In this document: positions 24,550 through 42,900 of the stretch, in pieces | Layout: every line of letters starts with the position of its first letter | Position numbering within the stretch: position 1 is the stretch's first letter | Assembly: GCA_033239005.1 (NCBI GenBank) | Contig: BSQZ01000034.1 | Coordinates: 3,913,501 to 3,977,500, forward strand | Direction: 5' to 3' | Source: Lamellibrachia satsuma | Taxonomy: Eukaryota; Annelida; Polychaeta; Sabellida; Siboglinidae | DNA length: 64,000 nucleotides | Translations under genes and position numbers: made by a program | The notes under the pieces: model-generated | The model's database searches: none | Told to the model about the DNA's origin: nothing | The model's input: only the letters and a program-made list of their open reading frames with translations

Positions 24550-25970
24550 ACCCGATTTAACATGGCATGGTATTTCTGTTGCGTTTTAAATGTTCACTAT
24601 TCCATTGATATTAGCATGAACTACTCCAATGATATATTAAGAACTACTGACAACGTTACGTTATGCTGTTCTTGGCAAATGAACAAACTACCGGACTACT
24701 GGACGCCAGCCATCGGCTTGTGGGTTGAAGTTAGGTTCTCTACAACTACACTTGTTATATAATCAAACCAGAGGTGACATTATTGTTATACTTTTGTTTG
24801 AAAATCGTCTCATCACACTCCAGAATTGTGTCAGTTATATGTCTCGTTATGTAGGTTAAAACCAACTTTGATTGTTTTGGAGTGTTCTGGAAAGTGTTCT
24901 CATATTTTATATCGCTTTAAAGTGTAATGAATTAATAACATATTTAAAATGGAAGGCATGTGTTCCACAAATGGAGCAACATATTGGCTTTCTATGGCAT
25001 ACAATCATAAATCGTTGTATGAATTGATACACAACACATTCCGTTCTCCTCCACGCCAAGACACGCCTAGCAATACATCGAAATATTTCCGTTTGTCTTA
25101 CATCTGCGAATGAATAACTTCTGGCGTAAATGTATCAGCTGTCTCTAAAAATTGGTACTTTTGGCTCATGTTTCAGCGTTCCGGGCGAGTGTAGCCACCT
25201 CTCATGCGTCTGCTACCGATTGTATACATTAAGGTGCCCTGGTCTCAATCACAGTGTACGAAAAGTGATAACCCAATTCGATTCAATTCAACTCCACACT
25301 ATACCCCAACTCAACATCGTTATTGCATAAGCAATTTTTATTTCATAAACATGTAAGCAAGAAACAAATGACTTAAACTACTAAACTGCTGAAGGCAACA
25401 ACACATTTAATGTAATTTGTGGCTGTTTGACATTGATGTAAAATGTACATACTTGGGTGTTCTAATGTTATTTCTTAGCAATAGCGGTTCCATTTCATAA
25501 ACTGTGTCAAATAACGAAGGTGGGAAAACATTGTGGAAACTACACATAATCAACGGAACACAGCGTAGTAATAGCTCGCTCTAGAGTTCTACAACAATGC
25601 AGAGTCGTGGTCATAATAAAACACGTAGGAATCTGCAGCACTTTTATACGAATGGCTCTGAGAGCCACAGCAAAGACTATAAATGTTAACGATACAGTGT
25701 TACCAAAGCACTACGATGTATGGGTTAAGTGGATTTCGGCAGAGGTTACATTTGTACTATGTAAAGTTTGGGTGTCTCAGCGGCGCACCACACGTTAATA
25801 ACACTTCAAGCGCATCAAGTCAAGCTATGCTACGTAATAAAGTTTCTTAAATGTAGTAGTATTAACAATTCCACTACCTACGGAACTATTTGCAATACTT
25901 AACATATTTCCATTAGGTTATTCTAAAGAACTACATCCGAATCCAATGCAACGGAATTAGGCGAACCTTT
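24550..25970. other. No gene seen
   Basis: Unique-looking sequence with only short unsupported frames. The 3' UTR of locus E must lie in its right part; I found no clear AATAAA close to the stop. Confidence 0.45.
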
Positions 25971-25977
25971 TCGAAAT

Positions 25978-29868
<3,891 letters not shown>

Positions 29869-29926
29869 GGTGTGTAGCATGGTACGTCACTGCGACAATT
29901 GTGTTCGTGATGCATATAAATAGCTC

Positions 29927-29934
29927 TTTATATA
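29927..29934 (-). promoter_or_regulatory. TATA box of locus E
   Basis: TATATAAA on the minus strand about 60 bp upstream of the start. Its setting (agctctttatatacacc) parallels the locus A box. Confidence 0.65.
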
Positions 29935-29959
29935 CACCCCGCATCGGGTGAATAAATGT

Positions 29960-31190
29960 TCAATTGATGCGCCTGAGGAAAACGTAACACATTTACAAGT
30001 AGTAAGGTTGTCTATCATGTCAACAACGCAAGAATAACAAAAACACATGCGACACCTTAATAAATATCCTATTTGTGGGATTGTATCGAAATCTGTTTGA
30101 TATGCATCTTGAATATGTATGGTGCGGGTATTTATTCTGTGCATGTATACCAATCCCCTCGTAGTCGGCACGTTTCCCCGCGTTGGTGTTGTTCTGCAGG
30201 ATTCGTTGCCCCCCCCCTTTTTAATTAAACACCGAGAGGAGGCGCTGCGTGTTCGTGTCATTCCTGTTTGGGACAAGACCACAGTTACACTTTTTGGAAA
30301 GCTAGCCGAATGCGGTTATTTTATATATATTCAGCCAGCAGAATTATTCAGTTTATAAAGTTTGGCAGTGGGATATTGCGGTTTGAAACGGATTTGAAGA
30401 GGAGTAGTGATTGTGGTGATGTCATTCCAGAAAAAAGGGTTAGCCTGTTAATACTTTGCCAAAACTACCATTTTGCCAAAACTGCCATACAAAGAGCTGG
30501 TGGTTTGTCATTTTGGCAGAACTTGTTCAACAGATTAGTGACGCAGTGCCAGTGGATGTCATACCGTTACAGTATGTTTGGGGATCACGCAAATCGTGCA
30601 AACGGGAAACCTAACCGTGGTCTGTGCCATTTTGGATTGTCGTTTAACGTCATGATCTGAAATATAATTGATGTACATATCATAGAGAGGTGATAATGAT
30701 GGAATTACTGGAAAATCAAACAAGAAAGCTAAAAGGGAAGGGGAAAAAGAAGGAAGACAAATAAGTTTGCAATGAAAATTGACTGGACGATAGGCCAGGA
30801 CTACGATAGTCGGTATCCAGAACATCAACAAGGATTGCCCAAGTGCATGAGTTAGTGCCTGCCGATAAATCTAAGCCGAAGTGTGTGTAATTGTGTCTGC
30901 AGCTGTTTTAGTTAAACACGAGACGCAATTGAAAAGCAAGACAAATGCACATTTAAAGCTTACGTTATTATACATGTGTAATGCAGGCTAATTAGTATGT
31001 GTTGCCTTCTCGAATCGTACGTATTTATTCGTAGCTGTTTCCCTTTCTCAAACAGTATCTAACTGCATGCGTTTGTGTGCGTGGTGCGCGGGTCGTGGGT
31101 GCACGGGTGCGCGGGTGCGCGTGTGCGCGGGTTCAATGCCTTATCTACCACAGGTCATCAATGGAGGACTTTAGCCCGAGGAGACTCACA
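29960..31190. other. No gene seen
   Basis: Includes a C9T4 run at about 30211 and a GC-rich GTGCGCGGG-type tandem stretch at 31077-31132. No exon recognised. Confidence 0.45.
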
Positions 31191-33090
31191 TCAATATCTG
31201 TTGTGAAGAGCGTCATGGTAACTCACCCTTGTTCTCGGATAAACAAAACCAATATCAGATGTTAGTAAGTCCTTCTTTTCAGAAACTGTTTTGATTACAG
31301 TACATTTAAATTCTCCCATTGCGCGAAACAGCCCACTGGAAACTGATGCATCACGAATACCTCCTGTGTGCATTAGACGAAACGAAACGAGTCATTGAAC
31401 TTGGATGGGATTGGGTAGCGTCGCACAAGTCTCTAAACATTGCGAAAATATTTCATATGTTTTGTTTAATTAATTGTTTTTTGGTTTCAAAAATCGGGAA
31501 CAGAAACTCAACAACGATACATATTAAACATGATTAAAAAGGGCCTTTCATCGTTCTAAAAAATTCTATGTAGGGGAGACCAGGGCGGGATGTAGCAGTT
31601 TTGACATTATTGTTGTAGGTAATATTAAGTAAATGAAAAATGTAACTACGCTAAATTGGAAAGACATATCTCCATCATTGATTGGTATAGTGTTTACCCG
31701 TGTCTCATTTATAAGTTAATTGGGAATTCATGAAATGTGGGCTGATCCAAGCTGCTTGCAACTTGCCCCACATCGGACTAACTTATAACACACTTCGGGG
31801 TAAGTTGTAACGTATATTGTTGTACGATAAATGGAGCAAATTAGCAAAGTATTGGTTATTCATGAGGATAATATGCAGCTAGGCGGCACATGTAAGACAC
31901 GTTATACCTATGCATGTCCAGCAACCACACAGAGTTGGCGAGGACACATTGATCGTGAACTAGGAAGGGGTATACATGACAAGGGATACAGGGGAAATGA
32001 AGCTGCTTGCACATCTCTTAGTTCCTTGAAGCTGTTGTTGTTGTAGCAGCTTTAGCACGATGCCCTCCCGTAGATGGGTTGCAGTATTATTACTGACAGG
32101 AATAGCAATAATGTTATAATGCTGTTACCACTTACACCGTTTACTGTGTTACAACCTATCCCACAGTCACACAATAAACATTACTGACCATATCACAAAA
32201 AAAAAACAGTGGACTATTCCCTATAAGTATTATAGCCCTCTATAAACACTGGTCTCCTGACTTTTTAACTGCAGGTAGGTCAAAGTGCTACAAAAGTGCA
32301 TACACATACTATATGAACTCGTCAAACAATTCAAAGTGTTAGTTTGACACCTCAAAACATGAAATATAGCTTCATTCTGCAATTACTGCGAATTCTGGCA
32401 TGGCATGACAGAGATATACAAGAGCATGATAATAACACCTGGTGAATAACACTGGATAACAACTATTGCAGTTAGGCCCACTGTTACAACATGTTCTGTT
32501 ACTTCTAGCCCCAGTTTCCCCTATTAAAAAAAATAATAAAATGATAGGCAGCAGTAATGTTGTCAATATCCCCCCAAGATTGGCTTGTAGATTGTTACAC
32601 ATATATACTGCTGTTTTAGGAAATGTATGATCGTCGTACGTGCAAATCCTTGTGCTAGTTATCTGGTTTGTCTGGATATAATAGGACACAAGTCATCCTT
32701 ACTTTTGCGGGACCGCAATACAGGTGTTTATTCTTATCTGATGGAGTTACACCTTCTGATGAGACAGGCTAACGCTACAAACATTTCGAGCCCTGTTGAG
32801 TTATGGATTTATTGCATCGCCTCCTCTGTGTAGGCGCTAAGCGCAATCCTCTCATGGAGGTAATGTTTCGACAATTGCCTGAATTAGGCACTTTATTTAA
32901 GATGCATGGATGTTTTTCTATTTTAAATGCAACACAGGATTTTGGTACCAAGGGTAAATTTCCATTTGTTCGCACTATGCGCATGAAATGTTGCTGCTCG
33001 ATGCAAATATTCAACGAGGAATCACACCAGTGTGTGAATGTGTCGACCCAAGTTTGATTTATATAACTTATTATGTATGGTGCGCAAGTA
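31190..33090. repeat. Segmental duplication, rearranged copy at 46950-49160
   Basis: Parts 31230-31430 (aaacaaaaccaata, ccttcttttcag) and 32730-33090 (gctgctcgatgcaaatattcaacga) match 47870-47950 and 48770-49130 in the same orientation. Parts 31510-32220 and 33040-33110 match 47090-47700 and 46960-47060 in inverted orientation. An internal inversion or a mobile segment is implied. Confidence 0.65.
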
Positions 33091-33140
33091 AATTATTTGC
33101 TTCAGAAACAACCAGACCGCTGCGTTATATCGCTATTCTC

Positions 33141-33287
33141 TCGTCTCTGTATTCAATAGAGTTCATACTGGCGTCGCCACATAAATCGCAGGTAGCCAGT
33201 TCACCCCATCTCAAAATCATACATCCACTTTGACGACAATATGCATATATGTGCGTTGTGGTGTGTGTGTTGGTTGGAGGGGGTGCA

Positions 33288-33339
<52 letters not shown>

Positions 33340-33420
33340 AGTGTGCGCGTGCATGTGCGCGGTGGTATGACCTGAATGCGCACCAGCAATTTCATGGGCG
33401 AGTACGAGCGCGTATGCATT
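33141..33420. repeat. Repeat with (GCGT)n core, copy at 51660-52060
   Basis: Shared words ggtagccagttcac, ctcaaaatcatacatcca and atgacctgaatgc flank a GCGT microsatellite here (33287-33342) and a GT/GGTGTG/GCGT stretch in the other copy. Confidence 0.7.
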
Positions 33421-33499
33421 ATGCATGTTTTGCTAGAACGTTTTGTATTAGGATACTCTTACATATTACTAGTTATATTACATATATTACAAAACAATA

Positions 33500-33900
33500 T
33501 GTTGGCTGGACAAAGCCATTGTTGTTTCCAACTAATTACGTCATTGCAACTGGGCACTTGAGTAAGGTAACGTAGTTTCAAACAAAAACGAAGGTTATTG
33601 TGTTGATAGTCAAATGTTTAATGCAAATACTATCCACAATTGTATGCCATTGAAATATATATTTTTTTACAAACATTAGGAGTTTACTAGATGAAATAAA
33701 TATGTGCAAACTCTGCACATCAGATGTCATTTGTGGCAGGATTGTGCGGAAGGTTGGCACTTCTTTTTTACTTCCGATTTAACGAGTGGTTAATATCGCA
33801 ATAGTTCACATCGTGGATGGATTGTTATACTTTTCTTATGAGGCTTTGTATAGGTGTGAACGTCTGCTCATGCAAAAGCGTGAAAGCGCTAGTGAAAAGC
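33500..33900 (+). repeat. Interspersed repeat R1, copy 2
   Basis: Carries acgtcattgcaactg, caaacaaaaacgaaggttat, actatccacaattgtatgc and aaacattaggagtttact. Confidence 0.75.
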
Positions 33901-34184
33901 AATAAATATATTTCGTCGTCGTTATTTCGTCAAAAAAGTAAGAAAGTTTGAACAACGAAAAATAGGTATTTCCCTGCCGAATCCTTGACATCTTTGCGTT
34001 TGAAGCAGTTTATGCCTTTTGTACTGGGCACTGCGGTTCGGAACCTGGCCAGGCCAGGTGATTGTCTACATTCCAGTGATCAAGATGCATGTTGCCTATG
34101 TGCATATCGTAAAAAAACTAAAATATAATATGTATTACTGAGTAATGTCGTGAGTCAACCAGTTATCCTACATATGTTAATATT

Positions 34185-34450
34185 AAGGAAAGTTAGTAGA
34201 AATAGACGACATGAAGTAACAATAGTAAAGGATCAGTGTATATTGGATATCAGGAAGTACGTGTTCTCGCAGAAGAAAATAAATGGATGGAACAAATTAT
34301 AAACAGGTCGCGTAACTGATAGCAGCGTGAATATGTTTAAAAACAAGGTTGACACATATATGTCAGGAGGGCGGGTTACACATAGATAAAAACAGTTTGG
34401 ACTCTCGATTAGCTAATGGCTTCCTTGTCCACTTGACATCTGAGCCTTTG
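34185..34450 (+). mobile_element. LINE 3' end, same family as 10475-11085
   Basis: Follows 10786-11045 base for base with scattered changes (agtaaaggatcagtgta, gtgaatatgtttaaaaacaa, ggactctcgattagcta) but contains stops. A 60-bp part (34328-34388) is repeated at 34614-34675. Confidence 0.75.
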
Positions 34451-34509
34451 CAGCGGTATGGTATGTTGTCTGGGCAACGCAATTGTTGTTACGTCATTGG
34501 GATCCCGGC

Positions 34510-35815
34510 TGAGAATCTGCTCGACATATACAGACACTACTGGGAGTCTGGTGAACTACCGCAGGACTTCAATGATGCGCTGATTGTGAACACATATAAA
34601 CGTAAACGATAACGGTGAATATATTTAAAAACAAGGTTGACACATATACCTCAGGAGGGCGGGTTACACATAGATCGGCAGGACTGCGGCAAATATCGCG
34701 TAACCTCGCTACTGGCCATTGGAAGCCAGAAGCACAGTGCGGCTTCGTTCATCAAGCAGCACGATCGACATGATCTTCAACTTACGACAGCTGCAAGAGA
34801 AGACAGCCGAACGTAACATACCGCTTTACATCGCATTCTTTGATTTTCAATAGCGTTCGACTCGATCAGTCGCCCTTGTCTCTGGCGACTTCTTTTGAAA
34901 TCTGGCTGCCATGACAAGTTCATATTGATGCTGGGGACATTTTACGAGGGCATGCAAGCACAGGTGATGATTGAAGGTAAATTGACTGAAGCATTTCCTG
35001 TCGCACAATGGTACGCCACTCAAAGTCGCTACCACCTTTAGGAGCACCATCGCAAGCGACTGCAGCCTCGATAAAGAACTGTCGGCTCGAATTCAGCCGG
35101 CATCTGCCGCGTTCGGACGGACTACGCGAACGATTATGGAACAAAGACAATACCAAGCGTGTAACAAAATGCAAGGTCTACCGTGCTATCATCCTGGCAT
35201 GTATTCTGTACAGTTCAGATACATACACCTATGCCACTTACGAGTCATCCTCGGAATCAGGTTTTCAGTCCGGGTGAGCAACACTGAAGTACTGCAACAT
35301 ACCGATATGCCGAGAATCGAGGGAAATGCTTCTAAGCCGGCAACTTACCTGGACCGGTCACATTGTACGGATGAATGGGGATCGACTGCCTAAGGCAGTT
35401 CTGTGCGGCGAGCTATGGCAGGCAAAGCGAAATGTTGGAAGACCACACTTCCTCTACATGGATTACACAAAGCGACACCTCCACGCCGCCGATATCAATA
35501 AAAGGCACTGGGAGGAGATGGCGCACGATCGCAGTGCATGGCAAAAAAGGAGCCGCAAAAAGCCGAAACAAAAAGAGCAACCGATGCCGAAATCAAATGA
35601 CAACGCCACCATGAAGGTGCGCTCGCGCTTGCAAATCGAACAAATCAGCAGCCAGAGTTCGCATGCCGATACTGCGGAAGGAAATTGGCGGCTCGTATTG
35701 GCCAGCTATCCCGTGAAAGAGCTTGTGCGAGATAACGTTGAGCGATTTGTGATATTAATGTCACACTCGAAACCGAGAAGTCCACCGATGACGTCATTGC
35801 AACTCTGCATTTGAG
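34510..35815 (+). pseudogene. Second LINE, decayed reverse transcriptase and C-terminal tail
   Basis: ESGELPQDFNDALIVNTYK at 34549-34605 is the start of an RT domain. After a foreign 60-bp insert comes DCGKYR (about 34681), then in another frame STIDMIFNLRQLQEKTAERN and IPLYIAFFDF (34758-34848). The post-RT end is clearer (35326-35814): LLSRQLTWTGHIVRMNGDRL, PKAVLCGEL, KRNVGRPHFLYMDYTKRHL and a zinc-knuckle-like FACRYCGRK in a neighbouring frame near 35655. The catalytic YADD region is not seen. Multiple frame changes and stops show it is dead. Confidence 0.7.
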
Positions 35816-36240
35816 TTTACGTAACATAGTTTCAAACAAAAGCGAACGCTATTTATACACATTTTCAACGCAAACACTATCTACAATTGTACGCAGTTGA
35901 AATTGAGAGATTCATTAACAAAACATTAGGAATTTACCAAATGAAATGACAATGTGGAGAATCTGCACATCAAATGTAAGTTGTGACAGTGCTGAAATCG
36001 TGAGTGACTTACATTACCTTCACTATGTGGCGCCACTGGGTGGCGAGTTTGGTATATCCGCCGACTCATATAGAGTTATATTATGCACTAGAGGCTCCAC
36101 TGGTTAAGTCGCGTAGCATCTATTCATTACGACATGTTACCTAGCTCTCTTCGTCCGAGAACTACCTCTCACTTTTACTGTGTGGATTGTGTTTTTACTT
36201 AAATTCAACTCAGTGTATACTTGTAAAATTGATTAATAAT
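35790..36240 (+). repeat. R1 copy 3 plus a segment duplicated at 54490-54965
   Basis: Shared with 54490-54965: gtgagtgacttacatt, gtggcgccactgg, gtagcatctattcatt and cgtccgagaac. Each copy runs directly into a long (TA)n tract. Confidence 0.8.
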
Positions 36241-36244
36241 CGTT

Positions 36245-36423
<179 letters not shown>

Positions 36424-36539
36424 CTTATACTGCGCTAATATCCTCGAGAGATCAAAGCTCGGCATCGCACCAAAACAAAAAGGGTTGTTATACAGTTCAT
36501 AATCGATAAGCAGTTCCAGTTGAAAACAGTTGAATTGGT

Positions 36540-37515
<976 letters not shown>

Positions 37516-37589
37516 TAACAGTAGTAAGTCCATTTAAGATTCAAACTAAAAAGAACAACCCCAAAAATGCATTCGGAAAAGAAGAGAAT

Positions 37590-38600
37590 GTTTTGTTGGA
37601 CGAAACAGGCTCCCAATTGGTGAGAATGGTGTCACTTTATCCACCCCCGGATGGTGGCGCCATTAGGCACTAAAATGCTACCTTAGGAGCAAGCACAGCC
37701 TGTCGTTGTTTCCGATGAGATGGCTGGTCATATCGCGGCTCGGTGTCACATGTTCGTTCTGCAATCAGCCACTGTTATGTCCATGGGGACAACTGGGGAG
37801 AGTCGGTCTCCAGCACTAACCTCTATTAGTCTATCCGGAGTGACAATTCATCAAACCCAGACTCGATGTCCAAGTTAAGCGTATCAATGAATGAATTAAT
37901 TGATACTACATTAGATGGTGGAAAAGTGCATTTAATGTAGTAAGAAGAATGTTGATGTGCTAAACGACAGGACAATTACATTTCGAGTTTTTGTATTTGA
38001 TGTAACATCAAGGGCACGCGCACAAGCACTCTCGCACGCTGGGTAACTGCTAAATATTTGTGTAATTTACGGAGATTTTCTACAAAAGTTTCAGCTCAGC
38101 CAACACCTCTACACAACATATCACTGAAAACAACGCATTAATTAATACAGCAATGGATTTATTTTATATTTACTTACAGTCCCATCGCAACCAGTATAAC
38201 TAACTGCTAATATGTTACCTTTAGTTATCCGATGTTCCAATTTGCTACGAAAGATGAATTTCATGATGTATTTTGAGGTAAAACAACACTCGTCTTCATT
38301 ATTTATCCACTGTTCAACTACCCCATTGGGTGGTTCAAATAACCCCTTTTCGAAAGTTAAGCTTTTGTAATTAACTTCTCATTAATGCGCGACGAGATGT
38401 AAACTAATCTTATTACCAGTGCATAGTTAGACCATTAGTTGGTGCACATACAATAAAGTCTAGTTACATGCATTGGTAGTTTACCCACCAGCAGACATTA
38501 AGCACCAAGAGTTTTAAAAATAACAGAAAAACGTAATTTTAACTTAACATTTCTGACATATGTGGCAAATGGCACATAGTGTACGTCAATCGTGGTCTAA
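37590..38600. repeat. Segmental duplication, direct copy at 63200-64000
   Basis: Shared words: ggtggcgccattaggcacta, cacagcctgtcgttg, gtccatggggaca, taattaacttctcattaat and catgcattggtagtttacc. In both copies a (TA)n tract lies immediately to the left. Confidence 0.8.
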
Positions 38601-39970
38601 TAACATTTCCAATCACTGGGTGATACAAAGTAACTGTCGTTGTTTGTAGTTTCCTGCGAAACATGGATGGCTCAACTAACCAAGCAAGTGGCTCAAATAA
38701 CACCCCCTACTCATGTAAGGTGGTTCCCTTCACCTCACTTCATCCATTAACTGGGATGGTCGTAGCGGTGCCATTTCCACGTAGAGTCTACTCCACCTTG
38801 GTCTGTCCTCTGCTGGGCATAAGCTTAGATTTGTCTATATTTTTGTTGATCAAATATATAGACCAGTGTTCTATGAGTCCAAAGCCGGTCACTCATTTAC
38901 CCGAATGAGTGATATGCTACTCCAGTACCTTTAGAAATTTGCCCTAGGCATGATAAGGTCTTTATTTAAAACTAACATCGTGCTTCGCAGTTATCACATG
39001 TTTATTTCCAAAGCGTGTGAAGAAGAAGAAGCAAACTATACAAACAACAGTTAATTGGCAGTACTGAAAAACCGACGCACACAATAAAATGATGTAATTA
39101 TATTCTATTATAGTGTAACCACGCCCAACAAGGTACTTTTTCTTTAATTATAGCCCGTTTCGCAGCAACAGTTTTAGAAACCAGATTATCCCATAACTTA
39201 TTCTGCGCGTAATTGTATGATCCTAATTAAAAGCAACCACGTCCTGAACAGGTTAATAACAATGCATAATAATTCGATTGATCATATATCTAACCGGGTT
39301 CATTTCCATTTTTGAATTGATGTAATGTTATTTCGTGTTGTTCAATTTAAAAACAAAATTGTCGTCGTAGTCACCTGGCCATAAATTCACAACAGTTGTT
39401 CAACACACAAACTTAGTGCAACGCATAAACTTAAGGCTGCACGATGCTAAATATATTATCAAAAATATACTACGCATATATTGTGTATATTGTGCAGAAA
39501 TTATATTGTGGATCTGTGTGGTTTCTATTGTTCAAACTGTGTTTTAGTTACAGTATGGTTGATATTGTTTATTAACGTAATAAGTCAAGCGCATCGAGCT
39601 ACAATGTTGAGACTTGGCCAATCCTTTCCGTATATCCGATGTTCCTTATATCCATGGGTACATAAAACAATGCAGGCCAGAGTGGGGATCTTAAGGTCGC
39701 TTCTTTTAAACGTATGTTCTTTTAAGTTACCTCGGAAGTCTGTACAGCGGTGGTCCACTGTACACGTTTGCTACGATTTTAACACATGTTGCAGCGATCG
39801 AAAACAAAAAATTTAGTTTAAGTAATAATGGCCCTATATGTTGTCTGCCTGCAAAGGTATATCCACTTTCTTCGCACTAAGACGAAATTTCTAGGGTTGT
39901 TTTGACATTAACTTTCGTTATATAGTAAAGCTGCGGAAGTTTACTCTCACAAATCCGTTTACATGCACAT
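38600..39970. other. No gene seen
   Basis: No exon recognised. The 3' UTR of locus F should lie at the right end. Confidence 0.45.
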
Positions 39971-39977
39971 TCGTCAT

Positions 39978-42900
39978 CTAGACAATATTTTCACTGTCAT
40001 CTTCGACGTTGACTTCCTCGACGATGATGCGCGATGTGGAGCCCCAGCCGGTTTTACTGTCGCCAGGGTTGCCAGTAATATCAATGATGCAGTCACCCAC
40101 CTTCCACTCTACTTGCACGTGTCCGGCCGCCAAACCACGACAGTACCCCTCCACTGAAGCCAAACGTATTGGTGTGTCATCATTAATTTTGAATTATCAT
40201 CAAAACGAAAAGAAAGTTGAAAACGACACGTTAATACAATTAATATATGTTTATAGCGACATTAAGCAACAAAGCAGTAGTACGTGTAGGTAAATTGCAG
40301 AGGTCAGCTAGTTCTACACAGCCTCACAAACCAAAACATGGTAAACAAACAAACTGGGGCACTGTCAGTCCTAACGTATTCATTTAATTTTTATTTTCAT
40401 TTGATTCTCTATCGTGCCTTATCTAAGTAATACCTATAACCCAATATACATTAATTTCCCTGTCAATGCATTCATAATGAATATCCATTGGGTGTGATCC
40501 CGAAATGGCACTTTCAAATGTAAAGGGGCACGGTTTTCCATATAAAAAACACATTTTCAGTGGTCTGAAAGGTAATAGTGTCCATGAGTGGAACATTTAC
40601 GTATTATTTACATTGCAACTGGATATGTAGGAAGACTCAATTCATGTGTGGATCATTGTATGATGAACATCGCTGATTCATTCAATCACAACTGCTTCAA
40701 AACCAAAGTTGACGAACAATAACATTATCGGCTGTTGTCGCTAAAGAACATCGTAGACAATTCACCGAAGCCAATCAGAACTGCTTGGAATGGTGGTAGG
40801 TCTTAGTGCTTTCAGCCTCCTTCTTTTCATTGTGGTGATGAACCTGACCAGTGGAAAGGTTCATCACCAGAAAGAGAGAACACTGTACGCTGACGACCCA
40901 ACGATGACGGCAAATAACAAGGAAGAAGTAGAGAAGACATTGCAAGAATAACATATTCAGAAAACATGGCTTCCGAATTAATCTTAAAAATGTGGACAGG
41001 TGACCGGAGGTGGGTTTGTAATAGTCGATGGAAAGACCATTAAGACCAGTTGGACAGCTTTGAGTACGTGGGGATAATTGTGTGAGAGGAAGTGTGTGTG
41101 AAGTAGCAGTGGGTATAGAGGAGGTTGCAAGCGGGAGCAGCAGCATAGATAAGGGTGGTTTGAATTATGTGGGACAGAAAGTTGAAGAAACGCTAAAAGG
41201 GAAAGTGTTAGAAGCCTCTGTGGTTCCAGTTTTTGTATATGGGTTGGGAACAATTGCATTGACAAAGAGACAGGGTGAGAATATACATTTAGGAGAGAAC
41301 AACTGGGTCATGATAATAAGTAATCGAGAAGACAGGAGGGAGATGGGTGAATTAAAAGAAGAGAAGAGGGTGGTACAAAAGGAGAGGAAGACCGAAATTA
41401 AAATGGAGTGGCAGGGTTAAGAGATACCTCGAAGGGCAGAGGCGAAGAGCTGAGAGTGGGAGATAATGACAGAAGATCGCGACAGCGGACCACACTAAAC
41501 GATGTTGCTCCCACCCCACAAGAGACTAAGGGGGATACTATGAGGAAGATGAAGACGACGTTGAAGATGGAGGAGATATTAGTGGAAAAATTAAGTAATG
41601 CATGACAAAATCAAACCGATCACCTTTTGCTTTCAAATATAATCATTTGTTGGCCACACACTTGAAAGATATGAAAAATAGAAATAACCTGGGCCACTGA
41701 AGGTAAGAGGATGAGAGGAAGACCTGGGGAATGAATGTGGGAGCAGAGAGAAAACAACTCGGATGGAAGTCTTGGAAGGCGCCAGAGAATGCAGCTTGAC
41801 ATAGCACGAAATGAGTTACTGCGTGGCCTTATGCACGAACTAGGATAAGAACAGGATAAGTAAGTAAAGTAAATAATATTTTTTTTCCGCCATTTCGTTT
41901 TGATTAATATGTGTGGACAATGTGGTATCGTCGAAACGCGTATATGCTATCGTGGCTGATGCGGGAGTGAAACTTTGGTAGCGATTGCTCAGCATCGTTC
42001 AATTCCAATAATAATTTGGAAGGTTAATTTGAATGTAAACTACGCATTGAGTTAATGTAGAGATCTAAGATAAAATCATATATTACTACCATGGTTTAGC
42101 AGCGAGCAATCAAGACGTATAAACTGTATTACAAAGATATTACAAACGCGTATCTTACCATATTTCGGATCGTGTATATTGGTGGACTTGATGTTGACAT
42201 GGATTTGAGTGTCGATGGTCATCGGCTGCTCGCATTCTTTGCCGTTCAGCGTGAAATACCAACGTCGACAGGAGTAGTCTTTAGTGCCTTGGTGTATGAG
42301 TCGAAGGGCGCCGTTCCACGCCACCCGAAGCACCGTGTCATTTATCTTCTTTTCGAAGTCACATGCCTGTCACGACGAGAGACGAATGTATTTCTGCCAG
42401 TGACTTTTCACTAGTAACATCTCAGCTAGCAAAACTCATCGGGCCAACGAAGTACCAATGTACCTCTTCGTGGGCCGTCATTAGCCAAATCAAATTCGCT
42501 AGTTAGGATTTTCTCCGGTATATCAATCGCTTTCAAAGCCATTACTTAGATTCAATGTATTGATACACTACTAGAAAATGTGCCAGTTAGTTAATACCGT
42601 AACACTGCGAATCCACACATTTGTTGTTAAAGCGTGCATTTGAGTATTACTGAAAATGCGATGATGCATATCATTCATGGTGTTACAATAATGTTCCGGT
42701 ATATCAATACATTTGATACTGCTTAATTATTGAGAGTTTAAGGTAGCTGGGACGGCTAGGGTGTCAGTTGATTTTTTCATTATTGTTCTCATAAAATGCT
42801 AGGATATTCTGAACTAAACGCCGACACCACAACAGATCACCAGTCACTAACGTCATATCTCGCCAATCCATCCTTAAAAAAACATTTCTTTTGGAAATCC

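Noticed and set aside
24036..24563. 175-aa minus-strand frame with Arg-Ala-Cys-Val start
   Set aside because: Its start is the CGCA microsatellite and the rest matches no family; unsupported.
40775..41146. Minus-strand 123-aa frame in intron 3 of locus F
   Set aside because: Antisense to the LINE fragment, whose plus-strand YADD and post-RT motifs are recognisable.
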